Shown here: positions 10,501 to 23,157 of the stretch, piece after piece | How the letters are laid out: each line of letters begins with the position of its first letter | Numbering within the stretch: the stretch's first letter is position 1 | DNA from: Eutypella sp. D-1 | Lineage: Eukaryota > Ascomycota > Sordariomycetes > Xylariales > Diatrypaceae | Assembly: GCA_023313575.1 (NCBI GenBank) | Contig: JAJTTP010000005.1 | Coordinates: 2,666,001 to 2,730,000, forward strand | DNA: 64,000 nt | Reading direction: 5' to 3' | Translations under genes and position numbers: made by a program | The notes under the pieces: model-generated | The model's input: only the letters and a program-made list of their open reading frames with translations | Database searches by the model: none | Told to the model about the DNA's origin: nothing

Positions 10501-13500
10501 TGTAGGGGGTGGGCGTTCGGGGATAAATCGTTCTTTCAGAAATTCCTCTTCTTTTCCTCTTTTGTTTTCATTGGGGCATCTGGGACCCCAATTGACCAAT
10601 AGAGAGCGGGTTTTTGATGGCTTATGCATCATCCTTCAAATGCATGTCCACGGGTGTGTAGGTACTAAATAGAATACTACTGTTAGACTACTATTATGTT
10701 TGTGGCCCCGTTGGGGAAAAAAAAAGATAACAAAAAATTGATACTCAGTGAGTACTTCGTACTCATCTAGTACATCTCATAAAAATCACCAAATCCAAAT
10801 CAAAAGCGGCACTAAAAAAAGCCCTGCTCAACCCGTGGTACCCCTTGCCATGTCTGAGGTGTAAGTTCTGCCTCTTGTGACATGCTTGGACAGGCCAAAA
10901 CGAAGACTCAAATCCAGGCAACTGATTGTCACTCGTGTTTTACATCTTAAGGGACTCTCGACCTAACAGCCTAATAACACATGGTAAAAAGAACTCCAGT
11001 CCCGGGATTCCTCCCCACTCCAAAATCCCCAATGAAACTTCCCTGTCTAGTTCCAAAGCCCTGGAGAACAAGGTCCTTCTTCCCGTGGAGCCGGCGCAGA
11101 CCGAGGCCGCTCTCAAGCTTAGCCCTGGAGTTACTTATTAGCTGTAGTACTTCTTACAGGGGTACCTCAGTCCCTAGGTAGGGTATGTAATCCTAGGCTT
11201 TCCGCTGCTTAGTGTTTTCCATCGGATCGTACCCGTCCGTTTTGTAATCTTAAAATTCTCCATCGATATATACATGGGGAAATGTAGTATGTAAGCTCTT
11301 TTTTTCTTCTTCTTTTTTTCTTCACCGTTATTTTGTTGTTTTATTATTACACGTATAACATGTTCACGGGTATGATATTGCTTGTGTAAGTTGTTAGAGA
11401 GTTTGATACCAATGCTTGGGTACTTAGGTATTTAGATATACGTATAGTTATGCAGGTGGTATGTCCTATGCCTCAAAGTAGCTATGCTGCAAAAGTATCA
11501 TTTATAGAATATGTCATCCTCCAACCAGGGCTTCGAAGTATAACCAAAATTTGCTAAGGTTATATTGTTGTGAAAGTGCTAAATTCCTAGCAGACCAACC
11601 TTTAAACGCGCCCAATTGATCGCGCCGCTTGTTTGATCGATGACGCTTGTGACGCCGGTACCAACCCGAAAAAGATAGTATAGTAGTAGGTCTTGTAGGT
11701 AGAGTTCTAGTAAGTAACGTCGAACTTGTATGTAGAATCGACGCGATTTACTCGGCCGTGGACGCGCCGAACTTCGCAACGTTCACGGGTCCAATTTCCC
11801 TACATCGAGATCTGATTGTTGCTTCACCTTGGGTAGTAACTATAGGTAAACTATTTTGTCCCCCCCCCCCTCTTCCTTCTTCGGTAACTTCGTTTACCTT
11901 TGGACCGAGGATCGAGAAGATCGATATTGCAGTTTTCATCGCATTTATTTTTCTTTGTTTCATGAACGTTCCGTCATGGGCAGGCAGCCTGCAGATGCAG
12001 TTTCTCGAGTTTCTCAAAGTCTCTTCCCCCTCGCCTACCCCCTCCCCCCTCCCCCCCTTTACCACACATACTTGATAGTGTAGTCTAAGACACGCATAAA
12101 CACCCATCGCCCATAATACCCATACACCCATATTGCGCAACAGTGCACGACCGCGCTATCGCACGACCCGCGTTACTTTCTCCAGTTGCATTGTATCTGC
12201 GTATCAGAGGTCAGGACGTTGAATTGCCTCGCCCATTGGCCCTCCCGAAAAGCGAAAATAGCTACTACATAGTACTCGACATACTGACATAGTAACTCGA
12301 GTGAGCCCTTGCTGGTGCCACGAACCTTCACACCCCAGAGCTCTAGTGATCAGAAAGGCAACTAGAGCGGCAATCAGTGGGTTTACTCTGCAGTCTCTGA
12401 CAAGCGGATAAGACGTGGCAGTGCTCTAATTTGAGCGAAAGACGGGGAAGAAACGAGGACGAACGATAACTACAACTAGTAACTAAAAGAAAAAAGTCCA
12501 AAAAATTACCATCGTGAAAAAATGATGGGACGCCCTTGAACTTTTCTCATATACCCACTTCTCCTATGTACAATTCACCAAATACGCAACACGACACACC
12601 CGAAACACAACAACAGAACGTCCCACCAATCTGGCGCACCATCGTTTGTTACGGTTTGCGGTTCAACAATCATTCCCCTCTTATCCAAGTCCAACGGGCT
12701 TCCCGATCATTATAACGGTTTTGTCCAACTGTCGCTCATTCGATTCTATACGATCAAACCACAGCATTACGCATTACCAACCAATGCATTACTCGAGACC
12801 CTGATTGCATGTGGTTCCATCGTCATATGTAAGTCTAACTGGCCGATCAACCCCCCCCTTCAGTTCCCTCGGTTCCCTCCCCCCAGCATCATGAGCATCT
12901 CTTCTTCTTCTTCTAGTTCTTGTTAAACAAAGAATCCGACCTGTTGTGGGCCTCCCCTTCCCTTACAAATCGGCAGCCGGCAGTTTATTATTCATTTGGC
13001 CAATATTTGCAGTTAATTGCTTAATTGCTTAGGCCAAGGGTACCCGGACAGCCCGGTCACCGCTGCTGTGGGCCAGGTATGGGAACGATCACATACTTAC
13101 CAACTTACCTGTAGCTGTTTAGGTACCTGATACACATCACAGGCAGATACCAGGCTTGCCAGGTACGAAAAGACGAGTTTCGACCAAATAATCCCATTCG
13201 TATATAGCCTTGGTCGGAGAGTTCGGCCATTCAATTCAATATTGTATGCATCTCGGGTTCGAAGTATACCACGTCGAGGACCGAATACCGAACGAATGCG
13301 AACGCACTTGCGCACCTACCTACCTGCTCATGAAGCCACGAAGTACCTACATACTGGAGGATCTCGTAACTGAGCTCTTAAGCTATATGCAAGGTACCCC
13401 CTACTTATGTATCTAGGGTAGAGGTACATGCTCAGGTGCTCAGGTGTCTCCGATCCCAGGCAGACAACCTGGAAGTACCTAGTCTAGGTAATAGGCAGCT

Positions 13501-14343
13501 CAGGTACTTAGGCACGGATAAGCCTAGCTGCACAATCACATTTACCTACTGCAGGTCCGCGGGTATGGTGCAAAAGGCCCCACCCACTACGCTACCACAT
13601 CGACATAGTGCCCTACATAATACAACGCCAGGCACGCCAGGCACGTCTATCCACTCCACTGCCACCTGAAATCACTACATACCTCCTAGGTACATACCTA
13701 CTACCTGGCTGCTAGGTGGTGCACCAGTGGGACTTCAGTCACTCTCCCGGCTTCTAAAGGATCACCTACCCGCCCTACCGCTCCAGCACCCTCAGTAATC
13801 GACCGGGGTGTTCGGGGGTTTAGGAAGTTGTACCTGTAAATCAATTTTCATTCGTTGGTCCCTTGTCCGTAAGTGAAGGAATATTCTCCAACAATTCCCA
13901 TTTCCAGCTTCATTTTCCAGCTTCGTTTCTTTATTGTGTATGTCCCCTGGACATACTGTCAGTCAGTCAGTCAGTCCTTCCGTACATGCTTCACACCACA
14001 CCATAATTGCTTTCTTCCTGCATACCTTCCTTACATGTACATGCCTTTGCATGCCTTTCACCACATAACCCCAACCCATCCATCGCTCCCTTACCTACCA
14101 ACCTACATATCTCGGTATTTATCTCGACGTTGATTTGGTCAACCCTATGAAATCCCTGTACGGTACTTTTCTTGTTGGTCTCTCGGTGCAGGAACAGCCT
14201 GGAGCTATCCAGGTCCCTGAAAAAAGAAAAACATACAAGTGGGAAACTTTCTTATACAGAACAATATAGGGCCGGAGAGCTGGATCTTTCGAGACGCAAC
14301 CAATACAAAGGCCTGACTGGCTGGCTGGCCGTTGCCGCCAATC
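7501..14343. other. Long gene-poor region
   Basis: Nearly 7 kb without a gene I can support. It contains a CA/GT microsatellite (about 9846-9875), C-homopolymers near 11861 and 12849, and repeated TAGGTACC-type motifs around 13120-13720. There are scattered short frames on both strands with no domain character. The last several hundred bases are probably promoter and leader of the Rab-GAP gene. Non-coding RNAs or highly intron-split small genes cannot be excluded by eye. Confidence 0.45.
9846..9875. repeat. CA-dinucleotide microsatellite
   Basis: Two short (CA)n runs interrupted by one GT step. Reading both strands gives artificial Thr-His or Cys-Val frames. Confidence 0.8.
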
Positions 14344-17226
14344 ATGGCGCGGACAATGGCCGAGCCTGACGAGATGAATCAATACCCAGTCCATCCCCAG
14401 GCGGGATATCAACAACGACATCCTGGAAACATGCCATATCCGGGACGAGATCACAGCTTGAGATACCGGGAAGCGGGACCATATTCCAACACTTCGTCAC
14501 CAACATCGCCAACTCGGGCACATCCGCCATCCAGCCATACCCGCGTGTACGCTAGAGATCCCAGCCATGGCCAGGAATCTCCAATGCCGTCCCCCTGGGG
14601 TTATCACGATGCAGACCATGATCGTGACGATACTCACTACGTTTCTTCCGCTGCCACCACTCCCTTCACATCCTTCAACCGCACCTCTGACTCGACCGCC
14701 GGCACCTCCTTGTCCACATTGGATGAGAGCCCTACCCCATCTCAGTTACCCTCACCGCGGTGGGACTCGCTTGGTCATGGCAATGTGCCGGAGTATGGCC
14801 AGCTTAAAATGCCCACGGACAACTATGATTCCGCACACGAAACCATGAACAACGTCCCTTATGATCACCCACATTCCGAGCTACAGCGGAGTAGTTCCCT
14901 TGCCTCGGAGGCAAGAGACGAGTTTCCTCCTCTACGAAGCCCCACAGCGAGTATCTTCGAATCCCGGTATCCGACGACAGAGCCGACATCCCCCAGGTCC
15001 GTGTCGAACTTCTCGAGGCCGCGCAACGCGAGCAATAGACAAATGTACGAAGATATCCGGCTACAGCCGAGCCATATCCGATCTGAGCCTTCGCGTCCCG
15101 ATGTTTCGCCCAACCATACCGCTTCTTCGGCCTCCTGGCCTCGCGAAAGGGGGCAGTCTATCTCCTCTAACCAATCCGCCTCTACGTTCGCCTCACTCCC
15201 TATCCGGCCGTCTCTTGACATCCAGGGGAGTGACAGTCCCCGGAGCCGCAGTCGACACGGAACACCCTCCTCTTCTAGACCGCCCATCTCATATAGCCGT
15301 CTGGATGGTAGCGGCCCCCTCTATGGTCGCGATCCGATCCCTCGAATGGCTTCATTGCCCTCAGAGGAACTACGGTCAAGCTACCGATCTCACCGATCAA
15401 GTTCTACAGCACATGGAACATCGATGACCGGGAGAAGCAGCTTTGGAACCAAGGACAGTTCCATGGTGTCAATGTGGGAGCCGATGGACGACCAAATGGA
15501 GGACGATGGAATCAGTGTGGATGATGTTCTGGGCTTGTACGATGCTGGATTTGACGATTCTGCCCCTGAGGACAATGATGAAGCCAACGGTCAGGACGAG
15601 GAAGACACTAAACCCGAGCCGGCAGAGGCTGAGGAGCGGAGGCGGACGATGGTGCTAGAGGCGATGACCGCCCCGCCTCGAATACCCGCTGTCATGGCGG
15701 ATACTTCGGGTTCCGACCCTTTAATACGGGACTCGGCAGCCATGTTCCGGCGTTCAGGCCTGCCTGCTCCACTCTTGGAGACCGACATCGACACCGATAC
15801 CGCCGACACCACCGCCGTTGACGCTAGCGACAACCTAGATACTAGTGAGAAACATGACTCGGGCAAGCTTGTCGACGATGATAGCGACGATGAATTCGAG
15901 ATGCGGCGACCGAAACGGCAACAAACCGACATGACGTTAACATTGGACGTGGATAGAGACCGCTATGGTTTCCGCAAGCAAACCCAGTACATCACCAAAG
16001 AACAGTTTGACACGTGGGACGCCGGCTACACGGAATACCTCGCAAGGAGGCGGAGGAAGTGGGTCGCATATCTAAAGGAGAATGGGCTTATGACGGACAA
16101 CCCCAATCGGTTCCCTCCTAGGTCGGCGAAGGCGAAGAGGTTTATTCGTAAGGGTATCCCACCCGACTGGCGAGGTGCGGCGTGGTTCTATTATGCAGGA
16201 GGCCCCGCGATTCTGTCGAAGCATGCTGGGCTATACGACGAGCTTCTGAAGCGAAATGTTAAGGCCGTTGACCTCGAGGCCATTGAGCGTGACCTGCATC
16301 GCACATTTCCCGACAATATTAAGTTCCGTTCCTCCCAGACTCCTCCCACGCCCGTCAGCCCTGAAGAGCCGCACGACAGTCAGGATACGCCAAAGGACCC
16401 AGAAGGTAACCCAAGACGACCGGAAACGCCCATGATCTCGTCGCTTCGACGCGTGCTGCACGCGTTTGCGGTTTACAATCCGCAAATCGGCTACTGCCAG
16501 TCCCTCAACTTCCTCGCGGGCATGCTCCTGCTGTTTGTCGAGACGGAGGAGTACGCCTTTTGGCTCTTGAACATCATCACCAGAGTTTTCCTCCCGGGGA
16601 CCCACGAAATCAGCCTCGAGGGTGCCAACGTCGACCTAGGTGTTCTGATGTGCGCGCTCAGGGAGCATATGCCGGCTGTCTGGGCGAAGATTGGTGGCGA
16701 GCTGGACGGGACGGACACGTTACGGCCGAGCCGGAGCCGGAGGAACAGGGTCAAGCAGCCTATGCCTGCGCGGCTACCTCCCATTACACTCTGCATGACA
16801 GCATGGTTCATGAGCTGCTTCATCGGTACACTCCCGACAGAGAGCACACTACGGGTTTGGGATATTTTCTTCTACGAGGGTTCCAGGACTATCTTCCGCA
16901 TTGCGATGACCATCTTCAAGCTGGGGGAATCCGAGATCAGGGCCGTCACAGATCCTATGGAGATCTTCCAGGTGGTGCAGACGATCCCGCGCAAGCTCCT
17001 CAACGCCAACGCCCTCATCGAGGCCTGCTTCAAGCGCCGCAACGGGTTCGGCAACATCAGCCAAGAGGAAATCGACCGGAAGCGAAACGAACGGCGTGAA
17101 CAGGTCAAAAGGGAGAAGGAGAAGGCCGCCCGTGGGGATACAGCCGCTAGCGATATGGGCGACACGAGGAAAGCAGCTCTGTTCAGCCGGCGGAGAGAAC
17201 AGACACTTCCCGCCGAGACCACATGA
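14344..17226 (+). CDS. TBC-domain Rab GTPase-activating protein, Gyp3/Msb3 type
   Basis: Single exon, 960 codons plus TGA; the start is the ATG at 14344. The first roughly 500 residues are Ser/Pro-rich, probably disordered, with acidic stretches near 385-420. The conserved part starts near residue 540 with a YGF-K-T-YIT block. A family-typical NRFPPRS...RKGIPPDWRG block leads into the TBC domain. The catalytic pair is visible: the arginine finger in IERDLHR (Arg about 653) and the glutamine finger in YCQ (Gln about 719). The order and spacing match Msb3/Msb4/Gyp3, GAPs for the exocytic Rab Sec4 that act at sites of polarised growth. That role is known for yeast and inferred here. A charged helical tail (EEIDRKRNERR) follows. 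An acidic and Pro-rich insert of about 30 residues sits between the two fingers. No obvious damage. Confidence 0.95.
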   Translation: MARTMAEPDEMNQYPVHPQAGYQQRHPGNMPYPGRDHSLRYREAGPYSNTSSPTSPTRAHPPSSHTRVYARDPSHGQESPMPSPWGYHDADHDRDDTHYVSSAATTPFTSFNRTSDSTAGTSLSTLDESPTPSQLPSPRWDSLGHGNVPEYGQLKMPTDNYDSAHETMNNVPYDHPHSELQRSSSLASEARDEFPPLRSPTASIFESRYPTTEPTSPRSVSNFSRPRNASNRQMYEDIRLQPSHIRSEPSRPDVSPNHTASSASWPRERGQSISSNQSASTFASLPIRPSLDIQGSDSPRSRSRHGTPSSSRPPISYSRLDGSGPLYGRDPIPRMASLPSEELRSSYRSHRSSSTAHGTSMTGRSSFGTKDSSMVSMWEPMDDQMEDDGISVDDVLGLYDAGFDDSAPEDNDEANGQDEEDTKPEPAEAEERRRTMVLEAMTAPPRIPAVMADTSGSDPLIRDSAAMFRRSGLPAPLLETDIDTDTADTTAVDASDNLDTSEKHDSGKLVDDDSDDEFEMRRPKRQQTDMTLTLDVDRDRYGFRKQTQYITKEQFDTWDAGYTEYLARRRRKWVAYLKENGLMTDNPNRFPPRSAKAKRFIRKGIPPDWRGAAWFYYAGGPAILSKHAGLYDELLKRNVKAVDLEAIERDLHRTFPDNIKFRSSQTPPTPVSPEEPHDSQDTPKDPEGNPRRPETPMISSLRRVLHAFAVYNPQIGYCQSLNFLAGMLLLFVETEEYAFWLLNIITRVFLPGTHEISLEGANVDLGVLMCALREHMPAVWAKIGGELDGTDTLRPSRSRRNRVKQPMPARLPPITLCMTAWFMSCFIGTLPTESTLRVWDIFFYEGSRTIFRIAMTIFKLGESEIRAVTDPMEIFQVVQTIPRKLLNANALIEACFKRRNGFGNISQEEIDRKRNERREQVKREKEKAARGDTAASDMGDTRKAALFSRRREQTLPAETT

Positions 17227-19089
17227 TGGCAGGATAACGGCAACATCGCATCGCCTGTTCCGATGCCATGCCGCGATGATTTGACGAAATTCTCTTGGTC
17301 ACTTGGCTGGCCAGGTGTCCCTCGTCATCGATACTCTTCAACTAGATACCCCTTCAACTACTACGATGACGTACCGACAGAGCACGCAGCCGGCAACTGT
17401 GTGCCCCGCAAACATTTTCTTTCGTTGGGAACTTACGTTGTATGACAGAAAGAAGCCGCTTTTTTTCTCCTTCCTGTTCATCGACTGTTTTCTCTTTTCT
17501 TATGATATCCCCTTAATGTTACGACTTATTACGGCCGGCTTTGAGTTTCCCTTTCTACAATTTCCTCGTTTCACTACTTGTCTCTATGGGGATCGGAATA
17601 CACAAAATCAGGAACCAAAAGGGGGTTTGCATACATACATTATACATATACATCAGCAGCAGCAGCAGGGGCAGCAGCTGCAGCATTGCATGGACGGAGC
17701 AGCATGTCATCATCATACCTTTGGCTTTTTCTTTTTCTCATTTTCTTTTTTCTTTTTCGCATGTCTTGATATTTGCATTTGCGCGGGTTAATCTCCAACT
17801 TTCTTCCGGTGGCGGAATTCCGACAACTTTTTTCGCCTCGCCGAAACCTCGCTCTTCAATCGCCGGTCTCAAACCCCGCCGAAATCGAAACCCGACAAGC
17901 TACCTCTCTTCTCTTTTGCTCCTCTCCAGGTGCCGTGCCTGATCTTCTACCTGGCTTCCGCGCGACAGGCGGATGGACAAATAGGCAGCGGCAACCTTGT
18001 TTCTTTCTACCGTCGATACCACGAGTGGAATGTAGTCTGTTTCACATCATCACATTTATCTTACCCGCTCGAGAGTGCATGCGAGGGCGGCGAATTTTTT
18101 TGTTGTAGGGATGGAATGGACTGGCAGGATGTGTGGATCCAAGGAGGGTGCGGACGCCTTGCTGGGCAAGTAGCTAGAGCGAGCCGGCGACGGGAAGGGA
18201 TAGGGGGGAAGAGAAGGAGGATAGTGGAAACTGTATAGGGTGACAGAATGCGGCAGAGTGGGTGGGGGGATACAAGGACATCAACTTCCATGGTCGGATT
18301 GCTGATCGACCCTCTCTCTCCCTGCTGCCTACATATTCCTCCGTAGATGGCAGGGTAGACGGAAAGGGGAAGAAGCAAAACGTTCTCACTGTATATAAAC
18401 CCCGTATATCAGGAACTGAGCAGAGCAATTACGCCTTCCTGTTACAAGGCATATATATATATATATATGTAAACGTATCAGAACAGTCAGTCACCCAACC
18501 TAAGAATATGGCTAGTAGGGCAGGTAGAAAAGAGAGAAAGAGAGTATGTGCGAGTGAGAAGAGAATCAAGAAACAAAACCAAAGCATTACCTCTGAGGGC
18601 CTGGTATCGTCGCCGTGAACGTTTTCTATTTTATGTGCCGTAATTCCTTACGTGCATTTATCTGTAGTTGTGTGTGATGTGAGAACGCGGGCATCCGTCA
18701 ATCAGTGTCACCAGTCGTTAGGCACATGTATATCGATTACATGAAGAGGTATAAGGTAGGTTAGGTAGGTAGGTAGGACCAAAACCCAGTCAAGATGCAC
18801 CGTCCAAAAAAAAATAAGAAGGAAAAAGCAACACCAGGCAAATACATAAATAGCTATGCAAAGCAAAACGCCTCCCAGACCTGACCTCTTCCTTCCCTCG
18901 TTTCCTCGAAGAACGCCGTCATTTCCATCGTGATTCCGCATGAGTCTCGTTTGTCTCTCTCCCCACCCCTTCCTCCCCTCTTGGTCGTGCGCGGAAAAGT
19001 ACATAGTTCGTGGTAGTAAAGTGGAGGTTGATCTAACATGTCCCTGTCCCTTTCCGTTCTTTGTACCTTTCTCAGCCGTCACATCTTCC
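17227..19089. other. Intergenic, 3' side of Rab-GAP and E2 genes
   Basis: Convergent gene interval of about 2 kb. It contains T-rich and CAG-rich stretches near 17650-17760, a short AT run near 18450-18467, and TAGG repeats near 18755-18777. No gene recognised. Confidence 0.5.
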
Positions 19090-19280
19090 CACCCTCCTCT
19101 TCTCTCTTCCCCTCCTCTTCTCTCTTCCCCTCCTCTTCTCTCTTCCCCTCCTCTTCTCTCTTCCCCTCCTCTTCTCTCTTCCCCTCCTCTTCTCTCTTCC
19201 CCTCCTCTTCTCTCTTCCCCTCCTCTTCTCTCTTCCCCTCCTCTTCTCTCTTCCCCTCCTCTTCTCTCTTCCCCTCCTCC
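19090..19280. repeat. 18-bp minisatellite, about 10 copies
   Basis: A near-perfect tandem array of the pyrimidine-rich 18-mer TCCTCTTCTCTCTTCCCC, followed by a short CCT run. It begins within about 20 bases downstream of the E2 stop codon, so it lies in that gene's 3' untranslated region. The unit length is a multiple of three, so several frames stay open as six-residue repeats. Those frames are composition artefacts. Confidence 0.9.
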
Positions 19281-19297
19281 TCCTCCTCCTCACTCTA

Positions 19298-19868
19298 CTA
19301 CTTCCCCATGGCGTGCCTCTGGACGTACGCGCGGGCGTTCTTGTCGAAGGCCTGGCGATCGGAGCGGAACTCGTCAGCGATGCGGGCCTCGAGGGGGTCG
19401 TCGGGGTTAGGCTCGACGAGGAGCTGGCGGAGGGCCTCGAGGACGGCGCGGATGCGGCAGGGCGGCTTCCAGGCGTCGGGCTTCAGGATGCCCAGGCACA
19501 CGGCCCCCTGCGCGTCGTTGGTCACGTTGGGGTGCCAGATCCGCGTCGCGAACCGCACCCCGGGCGCCTTGAACGGGTACTCCGCCGGCAGCGTCACTTC
19601 CACCGCGAACTTGCCCCCCGCGTACGGCGTCCCCGGAGGCCCGGTTAGCGTCACCGCCCACGTCCGCAGGTCGGATTCTGAGGCTAGCGCTACGCTCACG
19701 CCCTCGGGCGGCGATGATGTGCACTCTGCGAGTTCCTGGTTTTTGAGGAAGGAAGGAGATGTTAGAGTTTATAGGGGGTATGTATGTTGTGGTTGAGGTA
19801 GGGAGACAGAGTAGGGGAGAAGGGGGGGGGGGGATACGAACTTTGGTGATGCGCTTCTCGGACGACAT
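19298..19868 (-). CDS. Ubiquitin-conjugating enzyme E2
   Basis: Two exons on the minus strand, 19842-19868 (nine codons from the ATG) and 19298-19735, joined in phase 0; 154 residues, the usual size of a minimal E2. The UBC fold is clear: an N-terminal helix (RITKELAEC), the GPPGTPYAGGKF loop, the YPFKAP segment, HPN at residues 77-79, and the catalytic cysteine at about 89 in AVCLGIL. The DPL segment and C-terminal helices follow. It accepts ubiquitin as a thioester and passes it to substrates with an E3. Sequence is closest in feel to the UBC4/5 class but divergent, so the subclass is left open. The intron donor GTTCGT is not consensus, yet no other donor keeps the frame. No extension beyond the core domain. 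Confidence 0.94.
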
Positions 19869-22800
19869 AGTGGGCGACGTTGGTTGGCGTGTCTTGTATG
19901 TGATCGTGTATAGGTGTGTGGAATCTCGTAACCGGACGAAGAGTACTCAAATTGGAGATTTAGTCGTCAAGGCTCAGCTCCGGGCGATACTGGCTATTGT
20001 CGTGTACTTATTTATACAAAGTCACGTCGTGGTGAAAAGCGTATGGTAAAGAAAAACAGAGCTGGGAAGAAATATGCAGAGTGTAGGTGTAGAAGATTAG
20101 ACGGAATGTTCTTTTTAAAAAAGTCCAGATCGGTCCACTACTTTCCACAAGGTCTCACGTCTCAATAATCTATGGACTTTAAATGTTCGTTTCCTAGGTT
20201 AGGCAGACAGCCGGGCTTTCATGAGTAGAAAGAAGCCTGAAGGGTTCCAATTGTTCAGGTGTGCCCGGGTGTTGCTGATGATACACCTGTTTGAGATAAG
20301 GCTGCTGCCGAGGTACTTAGTTAGCAGCCTAATTGTTCTACTAGGTGATAGGTACTCTTCAGTAGGTAGTTTACTTCGTCCGGGCACACTGGCACAACAA
20401 ATAATAGATGGGATCGGATGACATCAGGTGGGGTTAGGGGGGGGCAGTTAAGCGGGGAGAGACGTTTAAGTGGGGCGGCTGACGGGCTGATTCCAGCCGC
20501 TCCCGCTGGTGTTATTCATTACATAACGTGGTACTCAGGCATTCAAGGATCTCATATCAACGACATAGATAGAAATCTGAGTGTTGTCTTTACGATTCTG
20601 TCATCCCCTTAGTCCTCGTGAAGTTCAAGCTTGTTGTTGTTGATTGTTGCACACTTGTTTAACGGTTGTCTCTGTCCATCCACATTGAGTTGAGTGTTGC
20701 TTGCGTATGCATAATCCACCAGTAATGTCTCTGGATGTTAGGTAGATTGTTAGGTGCCTAGTCGAGAAAAGCTTGATGTAGAAATTGTCAGAAGATGCTA
20801 TCACAGGCTAGTACTACATAGCTTTCGCAGGCAGCCTTGAGATGGTTAGTCACCTAGGGGTATCCGGGTCGTCGTGAGGCCGATATAGCAGCACTTCAGG
20901 GCATACGTTTCAGCTCTTTTAGGTAATAAATCATCAATGTCATTAGGAGGCAGGTCAACTGAGTACACAAACACGAGACGTCACAAATCACGCAAGAAGA
21001 TGAGAAGACAGACTGAGGCGGCAGGATGTCTTATTAACTCGCCCCGACCCGACCGAAAAGAAGGCCCACAAGCCGGGTGTTCTTTTTTTGTCCTTTTTTT
21101 GGTGTCCTGGTTGTTTTTTTCCTGTCCCTTGTGGTTTTTTAGTTCGCTTGTCTACCTATGCTATTATTCTCCGCCAATCCCGTCTCCGAGGCCGTCAGCC
21201 GGTATTCGGATTCCGGATCCGGATAAGGGCACACATATCCTTTTCCCCGGACTAGGCAGGTAGGTAGGCACCATCGAGACACCTCCGCCATCGTTGCCCG
21301 GGGGATCTGTTCGTCAGTGTGTTGGTTTCAATCTTGTCTCTCCGTATTCCTCCATCCTTTCCCAGGAGCGACCCCTTCGACATGGCGCGGATGGCAAGAG
21401 GGGATATACAGCCAGGCGTGGTTTGGTAAATGATACTTGACTTTGGTGCAAGTAGTGTTTTGTAAACGCTTCTCTTCCGGCCATCAAGGCCAGAAAGAAG
21501 AATGAAGAAGCAAAAAGGGAGACCAGGATCATCGCTGTGTTGGGTTGTCGTAAGCTATCCGGTGTTTGTCGTTATTGTTGTCATCGACGTCGTCAAAAGT
21601 CATTCGTTACTTCCTTGTTGTTTTTTTGTGCTTTTTTTTTCTTGTGAGAGTGTGTTCTTCCCCGAGGACCAGCAGCAAGCTCGGGGGTAAATTGTCGGCA
21701 AGGATTGATGCTCTTGCTTGCTAGCGGGGACCGATGCAGGTTGTGCTGCCCACCTGGGTAGGCGTGCGATGGTGAAGGGCCCTGGCACAGAAGGATACGT
21801 GCTTTCCACATGTGTTCCTCCCTTCATGTCCATGGTCGCCAGTGAAGTGACATGGACGAGGGAGTATTAATACGTTTCTCGCATCGTGCCGTATAGTGTG
21901 CAGGGAGGGCCCAGACCATATCTTGACATTCTGAGTGTGTGTTGGTTGGGTGGGTTCGGCGTAACACAAAAGAGATGGGGTTGTATGAGTCCAGTTATAT
22001 GACAGCGAAAAAATGAGGCATGTTGCCCCAAGCCTGCTAGTCCGATCTTTTTTTCGTCCTCCTCCTGTGCCCGGCCTTTCTTCTTCTCGCAAGCGAGTAA
22101 ATAGTCGGCCAGGACTTCGAAAACAAGAAGACGGAAATAGGAAAGAAACTGTGCGCCTGGGAAACCATAAACCAAAAGACCAAATTGGTCGCTATCGCGT
22201 AACAAAACTCATCACGACGGAAAAAAACTCTTCCGCTTATCAAACCTTCCTTCTTTCCTGGTAGGCATATTGGTGACAGCCTGTGCGGTGTACATGCGGA
22301 CGGATTCGTAACCGTCTGCCATGTATATAAGTTGACCCGTTCGAGAGCGCGAACCGTCTATGTCGGGAAAGAAGAGGCGACGGAGAAGTCCCCGAAAGAA
22401 AACCCACACATGGAGGGCGAAAACAGAGCCGGGATTGCGAGTTGTTCTGGGTCTTTAGATGACTAGAATTGAGGCGGGAGTTCTGTGTGTAGAGTGGGGG
22501 CGGGGGAATAGGGGTAATAGTCGACAATGGCGATGCTGGAACCAGCCCAGATCATCCCGTGTCCGGTTTTTCATAGGATAGCCCCGTTGAAACCTCACCG
22601 TGAGAAAAAAACGTCCGTAATCTCCCCCTTGTGACCCTATCACCCATATAACCAGAAGAAGAAAATAGGCAGAATCGGAAACCTTGCGCCAACCTTAACC
22701 AAAGCAAGTGGAGTGTGTATGGGAAACTACTCTCCCAAATGGTGTTTTTGTTTTCCAATCTGAGGTGACGATGACGTTTTTTTTTCTCTTTTCCTTTGGT

Positions 22801-23157
22801 TTGAGGGGAAATTGTCTTTTTTTTTGGGAGTTGAGCAGACGTAATCGTCGGGATGAGGTGAGCGGGGATATTGCGAAAAACATCCAAACGACACGAGAAA
22901 ATCAAAAAGCAAGCATTGAACAAGGCCATCATGTGCATCCCTCGCGATAAAGAGCAGATACATCCTCATGATCATCATTCAGCACCCTCGCAGAAACTCT
23001 TGGGGGAAGTCGGCGCGAGTTCTCTCGAAAATGTGGTTGGGGGTTTTTTTTTCGGTTGATTTTCTTTTTTCATTTTCTCCTTCTCCATCATGATAAGTAA
23101 ATGACCAAACATTCGTAGTGCCATGACGCAACATATATATCATTCTGGCTCACTCTC
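19869..23157. other. Intergenic between E2 and BTB genes
   Basis: About 3.3 kb. It contains T-homopolymer-rich stretches near 21080-21140, 21620-21640 and 22790-22830, and TAGG-type motifs. None of the frames present shows a domain. The part next to 19868 is presumably the E2 promoter, and the part ending at 23157 the 3' region of the BTB gene. Confidence 0.5.
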
